This document shows, piece after piece, positions 46,033 to 54,347 of a stretch of DNA of 64,000 bases (position 1 is the stretch's first letter; every line of letters starts with the position of its first letter). The position numbers were made by a program, and so were the translations under genes. Under the pieces are notes generated by a model. That model did not search any database and was not told the origin of the DNA. It saw only the letters and a program-made list of their open reading frames with translations. Source of the DNA: Iodobacter fluviatilis (GTDB taxonomy: Bacteria > Pseudomonadota > Gammaproteobacteria > Burkholderiales > Chitinibacteraceae); NCBI RefSeq assembly GCF_004194535.1, contig NZ_CP025781.1:3348001-3412000 (forward strand), in the 5' to 3' direction.

Positions 46033-46686
46033 ATGATCGAAGTGATGCCCGTTCAAATCAAGCAAAAAATAATGACACCACTCCTTGTTAGTTTACTGCT
46101 TGCACTGAGTGGTTGTGATCAAGCCAGCCAAATAGCTCAACAGGCCGCTTCATCGGCTGCGGGCATAGTCAGTGCTGAAATCAAAAAACAAAGCGATGGG
46201 GCATTAGAGCAGATAGCGGGTCAAGCCAATGACGTGTTGCAACCTTTGGGTATAGATGCTAATCAGCTTGCCAGCTCCGTTAAAGCCAAAGGGGTTTTAC
46301 TGGCGCAAAAAGCATTAAATAGCGATAGCAGTTGGCAGCAGCTAGAACAATATCAAGGCCAACTTCCTCAAAATATTGGGCTGTTTACTGCGGTAAGCCC
46401 AATTAGCGCAGAGCTAAAGAATATACTTAATAGCGAGCATCCAGCCTTTGTATCCCTGATGAGCTCGGCAAGTGCTCTACAATATGATGGTGTCTTATAT
46501 GTGCTGGGCAAAGCCCCTACGGATGCAAAAATTGGCACGGCTTGGCTGATGGTAGATACCAAAAATCGCACGCTGGAAGCTGGGCTGATCCGTAATGAAA
46601 TAGCACAAATATTTAGCAGCAAGGGAGAACCCCCGTTGCGCCCAACTGCTGTGCAAAAATTTATTCAACAATACGCAGCGGGTTAA
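46033..46686 (+). CDS. Putative lipoprotein, 217 residues
   Basis: The N-terminus has a hydrophobic stretch (TPLLVSLLLALSGC) with a lipobox ALSGC at about residue 28. The rest is Ala/Gln-rich and helical (QQAASSAAGIVSAEI), with later mixed alpha-beta sequence and no recognised domain. It is probably an outer-membrane or periplasmic lipoprotein. A start at ATG 46045 is also possible. Confidence 0.65.
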   Translation: MIEVMPVQIKQKIMTPLLVSLLLALSGCDQASQIAQQAASSAAGIVSAEIKKQSDGALEQIAGQANDVLQPLGIDANQLASSVKAKGVLLAQKALNSDSSWQQLEQYQGQLPQNIGLFTAVSPISAELKNILNSEHPAFVSLMSSASALQYDGVLYVLGKAPTDAKIGTAWLMVDTKNRTLEAGLIRNEIAQIFSSKGEPPLRPTAVQKFIQQYAAG

Positions 46687-46712
46687 TAACTAAGCCTATA
46701 GCAAACGTAAAT

Positions 46713-46738
46713 CGCTCAGTTAGGGGGGAAACTGAGCG
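46713..46738 (+). terminator. Hairpin after the lipoprotein gene
   Basis: CGCTCAGTT / AACTGAGCG arms around an AGGGGGGA loop. No long T run follows, so the call is weaker. Confidence 0.5.
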
Positions 46739-46850
46739 TTGCGTGTTGTGATCACTAAACACATTTTCTTCTCAAATCCTGAATCTCTTTTACTGTCCCT
46801 TGCGCTGCGCTACCATAAGGTGAACGATCGTTCTATTTTATGGGCTAGGC

Positions 46851-48029
46851 ATGCATACTTACACAAACCTTCAATTACAACGCCTAGCCTTAGCGCAGCA
46901 AGGCTTGCTTGGTGCGGCCTATTTTGGAGGGGGTATTACAGGCACGTTGGCGGCGATTGAGCATCTGGGCTATGTGCAGATCGATACTATTGCTAGGGTT
47001 GAGCGCGCACACCATCATGTGCTGTGGTCTAGAGTGCCCGATTATCGCTCGCCATACTTAAACCAGCTGCTTGCCGAGCGGCAAATCTTTGAATACTGGT
47101 TTCATGCTGCGTCCTATCTGCCCATGCGTGATTATCGCTTTACGCAGCGCCGCATGGCCGCCGCCAGAGATAGCGCGCAGTCTTGGCATAGTGAAATCAG
47201 CCCCGCGCTGATGCAGGATATTTTGCAAAAAGTGCGTGATGAAGGCCCGCTGCGGGTCCGTGATCTAGAAGGCCATAAAACCAAGGGCGGCACATGGTGG
47301 AACTGGGGCCCTGGTAAACGCGCACTAGAAAAGCTGTTTTTTCAGGGCGATTTAATGGTGAGCCAGCGTATCGGCATGGAGAAAGTCTATGATTTGAAGG
47401 AGCGTATCCTGCCGCCAGATCTGGATACCCGAGCGCCAGATTTAGCCGATTACGCCACCTATTTGCTGCGTAGTAATCTGCGTGCGCACGGCCTAATCAC
47501 GTTTGAGCAGCTTAGCCATTTACATAACGATAAAGCCCTTAAAAGCAGCCTGCGCGAACTACTGGCCGCACAAATCGCCAGCGGTGAAATCAGCGCGCTT
47601 ACAGATTGCGGCATCCCCAATGCCTACAAAGCAACGGCCGCACTGGCCATTTCCCCGATTGCTAGTCCCACCGTGCACCTGCTCTCCCCCTTTGATAATG
47701 CCGTGATTCACCGTAAACGCTTGCAACAATTATTTGGCTTTGATTACAAACTGGAGTGTTATGTGCCCGCCGCTAAACGCCAGTACGGCTACTTCTGCCT
47801 ACCGGTTTTATTTGGAGAGCGCTTTATTGGCCGCATCGATTGCAAAGCCCACAGACAAGCAAAACGCTTAGAAGTGATGCGCTTTCATCTAGAGGGTGAG
47901 ATGCCGGATAGCGATACCTTTGCTGCACCTTTTAGGGCAAAATTGCAGCAGTTTGCTGAGTTTAATGGTTGTGAAGCCGTGGTGTTTCAGGAGGAATGCA
48001 CGTCGGATTGGCTGGAAGGATGCGGGTAA
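46851..48029 (+). CDS. YcaQ-like winged-helix DNA glycosylase (HTH_42)
   Basis: The 392-residue protein has the HTH_42 fold signatures: GGGITGTLAAIEHLGYVQIDTIARVERAHHHVLWSR with the Q-x-D catalytic motif (Gln43, Asp45), EYWFHAASYLPM, KGGTWWNWGPGKRALE and a C-terminal LLSPFDNAVIHRKR. YcaQ/AlkX enzymes unhook DNA interstrand crosslinks. The gene stands alone. It is full length. Its stop is followed by IS remnants. Confidence 0.88.
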   Translation: MHTYTNLQLQRLALAQQGLLGAAYFGGGITGTLAAIEHLGYVQIDTIARVERAHHHVLWSRVPDYRSPYLNQLLAERQIFEYWFHAASYLPMRDYRFTQRRMAAARDSAQSWHSEISPALMQDILQKVRDEGPLRVRDLEGHKTKGGTWWNWGPGKRALEKLFFQGDLMVSQRIGMEKVYDLKERILPPDLDTRAPDLADYATYLLRSNLRAHGLITFEQLSHLHNDKALKSSLRELLAAQIASGEISALTDCGIPNAYKATAALAISPIASPTVHLLSPFDNAVIHRKRLQQLFGFDYKLECYVPAAKRQYGYFCLPVLFGERFIGRIDCKAHRQAKRLEVMRFHLEGEMPDSDTFAAPFRAKLQQFAEFNGCEAVVFQEECTSDWLEGCG

Positions 48030-48151
48030 GTCATCAATTTATTTTATAAGCTTTATCAATGGCCCATAAATGAAAGAGGATTCACGTTCAGCATTATTTA
48101 GTTGAGTTCGATGCAATAATTTCGTCATTTTGCAGTATTTGGCAAAGCAGC

Positions 48152-48303
48152 GTTGTTGCATAAATTGGTCAAATTTTGTTGCTGTTTAGAACAGTAGCAT
48201 GAGCAAATCCAAATCGAAAAAGTGTAAACCCACAAACTGGAAAACCGATCACGTAGCACTTAAATCGTGTGGTTCACTGTCTTGTCTGTTTTGTTTGATA
48301 TAA
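48152..48303 (+). pseudogene. IS5-family transposase 5' remnant with left end
   Basis: GTTGTTGCATAAATTGG resembles an IS5-family terminus. It is followed by ATG 48199 reading MSKSKSKKCKPTNWKTDHVAL and then SCGSL, like the start of IS5-family transposases, and stops at 48303. The rest of the element is missing. Confidence 0.55.
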
Positions 48304-48539
48304 ATGTGCAATGAATACCTAGCCAATAGATAAGCCGATTTTAGAGACGCGGCTATTCAGTTCTGCTTAATCGATCTGCCAATGGCAAAGACACCTTATT
48401 GCCATTATTTCGGTGTGTAAAAGTAGCGGCAGTCGATAGTACGGGTATCAAGGGTATTGATGCTAAAACCCTTGAAATACTTGCAAATGAAGTAACGAGC
48501 AATACTGTGGCTGTAGTGCACCAACGCATCCCAGCGTTT

Positions 48540-48850
48540 GCTGCTGTAATGCAGCTCTTTTGCTAGACCGCTATGGGGCGCTGTGGTGAGTCATATCTGA
48601 TCCAGCCACGTTTTGAAGTCGTTCAGTAAGGGCTTGGCTTCGAGCAAACGACGTCTCGCCCGCTCGGCAATGCGAGCCTCCAGATGGAGATCCAGCGCAT
48701 TGACCTCGCCTTCCAGCGCATACAGAGCCACGATGCGGCGCAGCGCTTAGGCGGCAATCGGGCTTTGGTTCGATTCATACAGTTCATAGGATTTGCGCCG
48801 TGCATGTGCCCGCCCAGCAGCCGAGTTCGGTCACGCCCGTGCTAAACAGC
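48540..48850 (-). pseudogene. IS66-family transposase remnant
   Basis: On the minus strand the frames around 48850-48595 read a GCWAGTCTAQ piece, then ALRRIVALYALEGEVNALDL, a run ending ARRRLLEAKPLLNDF and KTWLDQI, then a stop and GLAKELHYSSKRWDALVHY. This matches the middle to late part of IS66 TnpC (the IAALYAIE and FLxxLxxWL regions). Frame changes and stops show decay. The 48304-49498 stretch beyond it holds no supported gene. Confidence 0.6.
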
Positions 48851-49498
48851 GCTTTATCGCCTGCAAATCTCCCGTAAATCCTCCTGCCTGATAAAAACCT
48901 CAGCATGACGAAAAAAGAAAAGGGCGTTATATGGGAGGGCTGGGTGCTTACTGCTGGTGCATTATCTCTGATGGTTCAATTCGTGCAGGAGCTTCCTTGG
49001 GATTGAGCAAGAAAGTTGGAAGCAAATGGCTGTAGGCGCTGAATAAAAACAACCATATGTACTTGAAGCCTTGTTATTTAATGGTTTTTTTGGCATTAAG
49101 TCATATTTATTGAACGCCTCCTTTGCATACTCATCAGAGTTGGTATGTAGATTTAATCTGCTACGGATTTTGTATGCCTTGGTGCCTTGCTTTCGGGTTT
49201 TTTGTGTTAATCATGAATTCAGCAGATCAAGTGAATAGGTTAAGTGCAAATGCATTCCTGTAAAGGAAGGCTTTTGATTGCTGTATGTGTAATGCACCGA
49301 TAGTGAGTAATAACAAGGAGGGATGATTGTGTAAGCCCTTGTCTGTCTTATGGTAAACAATGCGCACACCGTAACTATCAATTTTGTATTTAATTTCTGA
49401 CCGATACTTCGTTATTTACCAACGCTCTTTTTGAAGGGCGTTTTGTAATATGGTGACAAAGCGGAGTTAAAAAAATTGTATAAAGGAACTGAAATATT

Positions 49499-50311
49499 AT
49501 GGCTATTTCTTATCCAGCATCAGCAGCCAGTGCCTTAATTGTTTTGCTGACCGCCTGTGGGGGCGGATTGAGTGTTGATTTTAATCCGCCACCTCCTATT
49601 GTTTTGGAGCCTTGGACTGGCCCTTCTAGCTATATGGCGTATAAGCCAGAAACGCTTGATGCAGCGAGCCTTGTTGTTGTGGCAGGCGCTGATGGCGCAG
49701 TGATTCTTGATGGAAAAAAACGTAATTTTCAAGCAAAGCAAACAGGCTTGCGTTTTAATTTTACTGCGGGTAGCCCTTGGAATCATGATGGTTTGAGTTT
49801 TATAGGTGGTTCAGAGCAATTAAACGATAGCCAAATTGATTATTTGATTTATTCTGATAAGAAATCTCGTGCTGATATTGGCAATGGCTCATCTAAAAAT
49901 GCAAATCCTGCAATGGATTTCATTTCTCTTTGCGCGCCAGATCAGCAGCATTTATTAATTAATGCAGCGGCAATCCAATTGAATGATATGAATAGTTTTT
50001 TAAATAAAACATTATCTAGTAAGCGTCATGATAAGGGTACTTGTTTAGACGATGGGCGTAGAAAAACTTTGATGTTTGATGCAGTTGGCGGTGCCAAAGA
50101 AATCATTACAGGTGAGCCAGCTATCGCTATTTCTGCGGATGACTTCAAACGGTTGCTTGCAGGGATGAGTTTAGCTACACAAGATAATCAGGGCAGTCGG
50201 ACGATGCGTTTTTATAAATTCAAAGACGCAAATGGCGAGCGATTAGGTATTCAAGAGTTTGTGCGCTACCCTGCGGATAACAACAAAAACTATATACGCA
50301 TCTGGTATTAA
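49499..50311 (+). CDS. Putative lipoprotein, 270 residues
   Basis: The N-terminus (MAISYPASAASALIVLLTAC, lipobox LLTAC) predicts a lipid-anchored protein, followed by a GGG linker and Pro-rich segment. Two Cys (SLCAPDQ, GTCLDDG) might pair. AAAGGAA lies about 9 bases before the ATG. No domain is recognised. The gene follows an IS graveyard and is moderately AT-rich, so it may be acquired. Confidence 0.65.
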   Translation: MAISYPASAASALIVLLTACGGGLSVDFNPPPPIVLEPWTGPSSYMAYKPETLDAASLVVVAGADGAVILDGKKRNFQAKQTGLRFNFTAGSPWNHDGLSFIGGSEQLNDSQIDYLIYSDKKSRADIGNGSSKNANPAMDFISLCAPDQQHLLINAAAIQLNDMNSFLNKTLSSKRHDKGTCLDDGRRKTLMFDAVGGAKEIITGEPAIAISADDFKRLLAGMSLATQDNQGSRTMRFYKFKDANGERLGIQEFVRYPADNNKNYIRIWY

Positions 50312-50599
50312 CTTGATTAGTCGCTGCTTAAAAGCCTGCTTTTTCTGAAAAAATGGCGGGGCGATCAGGGCTCAATAAATGTAAGTTATTATGATTACCC
50401 TTTTGTTAGGTGTTTATGCACTTAGCAAAAGGGTAATAAATTGTTTGTCATTGAGTTTTTTTGCATAAAGGTTGATGGAATTTACCATTTTGCCTAAAAA
50501 TTATTTAATGAAAAATGGAAATGGCCTAATGGGTATCGACTTGTTGTTACTAAAAAACAGATAATTTATCTTTTTTAACAGTTGCTCCGAGTGGGAGGG

Positions 50600-51040
50600 T
50601 TAGTATTTTTCAATAATCTGCTTAAGTACCTCTTCTTGATAAGGATGTACTTCGCTGGCGTCTTCCATATCGGCTAGTAATTGGGGGTTATTAAATTTCT
50701 TGCGCGCTTCTTCGTAATAGGGGATTTGTACGCGGCGATATAGATCGACGAACTCGTCGAAATCGAGCACATGGCAATAATTGCGGTATTGGCCGCGTGC
50801 TTTGATTTTGCCAAGGCTAATAAACGAGAGTAAATAGGTGCTGCCTTTGCTGCCTAAGAAATCAGTCAGAGGCACAGACGAGGGATAGGATGGCGGCTCG
50901 CACACAAATTTGTGGATGATTCTAAAATCAAAATCGTGCTGCTTGCTATCGTGCTGCCAAATCACATAGCCTTCATCAGGGGATGTAATGGTTTTGCCGC
51001 AGCTATCGCAAATCCATTCTTGCAGTGGTTTAAGCATCAT
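50600..51040 (-). CDS. Hypothetical protein with an N-terminal CxxC zinc-ribbon-like site
   Basis: The 146-residue soluble protein starts MLKPLQEWICDSCGKTITSP, with C-x2-C and a following His-rich segment (QHDSKQHDF, then FVCEPP) that could complete a zinc site. The C-terminal half is helical and acidic. No family is recognised. The 50312-50599 stretch beyond the stop holds no gene. Confidence 0.6.
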   Translation of the reverse strand: MMLKPLQEWICDSCGKTITSPDEGYVIWQHDSKQHDFDFRIIHKFVCEPPSYPSSVPLTDFLGSKGSTYLLSFISLGKIKARGQYRNYCHVLDFDEFVDLYRRVQIPYYEEARKKFNNPQLLADMEDASEVHPYQEEVLKQIIEKY

Positions 51041-51117
51041 CAGCTCCAGAGTTGTATTTTTATTTACTTTAGCTCGTTTTATTAGAAAGGCTAGTTGTTC
51101 ATCTCCATTTATCTGCT

Positions 51118-51154
51118 CAAAAATAGCCCCTGTGTAAGCGAAGGGCTATTTTTA
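51118..51154 (-). terminator. Terminator after the dsbB-dsbA pair
   Basis: AAAAATAGCCC / GGGCTATTTTT arms with a loop of about 13 bases lie immediately beyond the dsbA-like stop codon on the minus strand. Confidence 0.85.
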
Positions 51155-51167
51155 TGTTGCTGTTTGC

Positions 51168-51812
51168 TTACTTATTGAGCGCTTCATCAACTAAATCGCT
51201 TAATTGCTGGTAGCCAAAACTGAGCAGTGGTTTCCCATTTACAAAATAGCTTGGTGTTTTATTCACGCCCAGTGCTTTCGCATCGGCTATTTCTTGCTGA
51301 ATCACTATTTGAATGCCGCTGGATTGCATATCGGTTTGTAATTGCGCCATATCCAGCCCCAGAGGCGCGAGTAGTGGTAGTACGAGATCGACCTTGGCTT
51401 GATGGTTTTTTGTCCATTGATCTTGCGTAGCAAGCACGGTTTCAAGTGCGGGCCAATACTTGCCTTGTTTACGTGCGGCCTCTAATACGGCAATCACCTG
51501 CTCTGCGCCTTGATGCAATGGGGCGTAACGCATCACAAGGCGGATTTGCTCCGGATTTTTTGCAATCAGCTCTTTTACAAAAGGGTAAAACGCTGCACAA
51601 GCTTCGCAAGCGGGATCGATAAATTCAACAATTGTCACTTTTGCATTTTGCGCACCAATGATGGGCGAATGCATGCGGATTAAGGCTTCTTGATTGATCT
51701 GAACATGCGCTTGGGCCGCCGAGTGCTGCTTATTCTTAAATGCCAATGTTCCGACAATAAACAGTGCCAATAAAACCAGCGCTGCGGCGATAAAGATAAT
51801 TTTCTGCTTCAT
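51168..51812 (-). CDS. DsbA-family thiol-disulfide oxidoreductase (BdbD-like)
   Basis: The 214-residue protein has an N-terminal membrane anchor (IIFIAAALVLLALFIVGTLAF) and a thioredoxin fold with the active site CEAC in DPACEACAAF near residue 70 and the cis-Pro in NKTPSYFVNG. It should oxidise periplasmic cysteines. Its start overlaps the dsbB stop by 4 bases, so it is the substrate-oxidising partner of that gene. Confidence 0.88.
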   Translation of the reverse strand: MKQKIIFIAAALVLLALFIVGTLAFKNKQHSAAQAHVQINQEALIRMHSPIIGAQNAKVTIVEFIDPACEACAAFYPFVKELIAKNPEQIRLVMRYAPLHQGAEQVIAVLEAARKQGKYWPALETVLATQDQWTKNHQAKVDLVLPLLAPLGLDMAQLQTDMQSSGIQIVIQQEIADAKALGVNKTPSYFVNGKPLLSFGYQQLSDLVDEALNK

Positions 51813-52260
51813 TTTTTACCCTGAATAAATGTAGCGAATAAAGAAATATTGATCAGCGCAAAGGCGCAGACCGACATCAGTGGAATAGTCAGAAAGCCAA
51901 ACCATTCGGCTTCTATTTCAGAGCACGACGAGCCTTGGGCGCAAGGGCTGGCGGAAGGCGAAATGAGCCCCAGCTGCAAAAACCAGTGAAAAATCGCAAA
52001 TCCAAGGCCGATCAGCGCTAAAGGCAAGGCATAGCGGGCTACTTTAGTATCGAGTGGGAACAGCGCCAGCGGCAGGAAGATTGCCAGTGGAAACATAAAA
52101 ATCCGCTGATACCAACACAAAGTGCAGGGGGAAGACCCATCACCTCGCCAAAAAATAGAGCACCGAGTGTGCCGCTGGCAGCGATCAGCCATGCGATAAA
52201 AATAAGCACCCAGCAGCTTGGGTCGCTCTTGGATGTGGGGATAGGAGGGGGATGAGGCAA
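51809..52260 (-). pseudogene. dsbB: DsbB-like disulfide bond formation protein, frameshifted
   Basis: From TTG 52260 (AGAGGA 6 bases upstream) the frame reads MPHPPPIPTSKSDPSCWVL, then TLGALFFGEVMGLPP, the DsbB N-terminus. Then, in the next frame, CTLCWYQRIFMFPLAIF (with the C-x2-C active site) continues to the C-terminus, including a second Cys pair (PCAQGSSC). The break lies at a run of five G at 52127-52131 (C on the coding strand). A sixth base would restore LPPCTLCWYQR. It is either a real loss of function or a sequencing error. Confidence 0.8.
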
Positions 52261-52589
52261 AGTATTCCTCTTACGTGCAGTGTTTGGGAAAAGGAAGTAG
52301 ACCTTTATCGCGGAGCAGGGTTCAAGACTATTTAGTGGTAAAAATTGCGCTTACGCTCCATTTTTAAGCAAAATCTACCGGCACATGCTGCATAAAAACA
52401 TGCATCAAGCAAAATGATTGCGCCTACTAGTAAAGTACGCGCAATCCAGCTCAGAAAAATATCAGCGCAATATACGGTTTAACAATCAGACAGGATCGAA
52501 AATGGCTTAAAGCGCTTGGATTTGTAGCTAAGGATAAGTAATAAATGATGAATAGAGTGTTTAAACATCATTAAAATCCCTTATTGCTA

Positions 52590-52913
52590 TACAAGATAGC
52601 GAGCACGGTGACTTCGGACGGTCTGGTTGTTTTTGAAGTGGTGCGACAATTGAGATTTAAGCACCGAGTCAGCCAAGCGCCCAAAGGTAAGGCCGGAACG
52701 GAAATTGACGTATTTAAATGGCACAATGTGATGCTGGGGAATCTAAAAACGGCGCAATCAGGGACCTATCATGCATTCAAATACGGTAAATATGCGGGTC
52801 GCTATTTGGCAGAAATGTAGTATCGATTTAATCGGCGTTTTGATTTGTGTGCCCTACATGCCTTACTCATAGCCAAGCCTTGGGCGCTTGGCTGAGCAAG
52901 AAACATAATCAGG
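52590..52913 (+). pseudogene. IS1595-family transposase 3' remnant with right end
   Basis: The frame reads ASTVTSDGLVVFEVV, then VFKWHNVMLGNLKTAQSGTY and HAFKYGKYAGRYLAEM, an in-frame TAG, then YRFNRRFDLCALHALLIAKP. This is the C-terminal half of an ISXO2/IS1595 DDE transposase (the HNVMLGNLKT and YRFNRRFDL motifs). The 5' part is missing. The end CAAGAAACATAATCAGG abuts the stop codon of the nucleotidyltransferase gene. The stretch 52261-52589 holds no gene. Confidence 0.75.
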
Positions 52914-54236
52914 TTAATTAAAGTTATAAATCAGCTGTTTTAACTTTTCAGCGACCCCTACACGATCAAATTTATATCCTAAATACATCTCACCTGCATT
53001 GCCATGGCCATCCTGTAGTAAATGGCCAACCCCAAATTGATCTTCGTCAGGTCTCATAGCTAATAAATCACCGCTAAGTTTAATTAAACTATCTCTTACA
53101 TTGTTTTTTATATCTAAAACAACATCACTATTATTGCTTGCTATTTCATTTGGTGTCGTTAGAATATTAAAAATCAACCGTAATTTCAAATATTTACTCG
53201 CTAAAAAATCAGCTCCAAACCTACCACTCTCAGACTTTTTCATCCCATCCAGTACAACCTCTTTATCTAGGAAATATGACAATGTATGTATATTCGGTTT
53301 GCCGGTATCACCTTGAGGATAATAGATTCTGCCATTAGCCGCCTCCATCATTTCTTGCGCACAGATTAAATGCTTTGCCTCGGCAGGAACTTCATCGTCA
53401 ACTCTAGCCCCCACTTTATCATGCAATACTTTTAAAAAATCAGTCAGTAAAGGAACGAGTTTATCCTGATATACAATATAAGTTTGATTATCACAAGAAA
53501 ACATAACATCAATATCAGAACCCTCCTTTTGACTGCCCGTTGCATATGAACCATATAGAAATGATACAAAAGTGCCACCTAAATGTGTAGATAACTCCGA
53601 ACAAAATTTTTCTATTTCATATTTAACATTGATATTTTCCTCCCGTACTTCAACTGCGGTAATTATATCTTTAATCGTCTTTAATGCGCCTGGAGCGCAT
53701 TTTTGATGTGTTAATAAAGTAGGATAATCATATTTATCTACTTTTAATGGATAGAAACGATGTTCATTACTCAGTTCAATGTTGGAAGCATTCAATACTT
53801 CATGGTCATCGGTTATAAATGTCTCTTGACGAACATACAAATCACTTTCGGTAATATCATTACCATTTAATTCTAAAACATGAAACCATATGTAATCTGG
53901 ACGACTTCTCTTATCTACCTGATCATAAATATCATGATTGGGTCCACGTCTTGAATGCACAGTATTGGCGGTATCAATTAGCAATCTATCCCCATTTACA
54001 ACTTGGATACCTTCCTTTGCCATCAATAATGATCCATTGACTTTTTCCACTAAATGGCTCACGCCAATTAGAATAACCGAAAGAGGTTTAACTCCACAGT
54101 CTGCTTTTTCTGATTGCATATCAATAGCATCTATACTGACTTGTGAGTTTAATTCAACATTTTTTTCTTTCGGCATCATGTTTTCTGATGCTGAAAGAAA
54201 ATACGAGCTGGGCTGGCGACAAAGTTCAATAGGCAT
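52914..54236 (-). CDS. Protein with MNT-type nucleotidyltransferase domain and unknown N-terminal half
   Basis: The 440-residue protein has an N-terminal half (about 1-220) that I do not recognise, with segments SVILIGVSHLVEKVNGSLL and PDYIWFHVLELNG. A minimal nucleotidyltransferase domain follows: the core motif GSYATGSQKEGSDIDV at 229-244 (G-S-x10-D-x-D, Asp241/Asp243) and a third acidic residue near 280 (ARVDDEVP). It should transfer a nucleotide to a small molecule or protein. GGAG lies 7 bases before the ATG. It is downstream of and co-oriented with the decarboxylase gene, AT-rich, and ends against an IS end. Confidence 0.8.
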   Translation of the reverse strand: MPIELCRQPSSYFLSASENMMPKEKNVELNSQVSIDAIDMQSEKADCGVKPLSVILIGVSHLVEKVNGSLLMAKEGIQVVNGDRLLIDTANTVHSRRGPNHDIYDQVDKRSRPDYIWFHVLELNGNDITESDLYVRQETFITDDHEVLNASNIELSNEHRFYPLKVDKYDYPTLLTHQKCAPGALKTIKDIITAVEVREENINVKYEIEKFCSELSTHLGGTFVSFLYGSYATGSQKEGSDIDVMFSCDNQTYIVYQDKLVPLLTDFLKVLHDKVGARVDDEVPAEAKHLICAQEMMEAANGRIYYPQGDTGKPNIHTLSYFLDKEVVLDGMKKSESGRFGADFLASKYLKLRLIFNILTTPNEIASNNSDVVLDIKNNVRDSLIKLSGDLLAMRPDEDQFGVGHLLQDGHGNAGEMYLGYKFDRVGVAEKLKQLIYNFN

Positions 54237-54347
54237 ATTTTTACTCCATGGTATTATCGATGCATATACGTGGAAAACCCCACCCCTTTAATGCTTCAAA
54301 AATTGAAAAATAGGATGGTTTTAAAGTACATATAACCGCAATAAAAA

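Noticed and set aside
38150-52850. Stop-codon reassignment or suppression, because several broken genes have TAA or TAG where Gln would fit.
   Set aside because: Intact genes in the window end normally in TAA, TAG or TGA, and each broken gene has other signs of decay (truncation, IS insertion, frame change). C-to-T mutation is enough.
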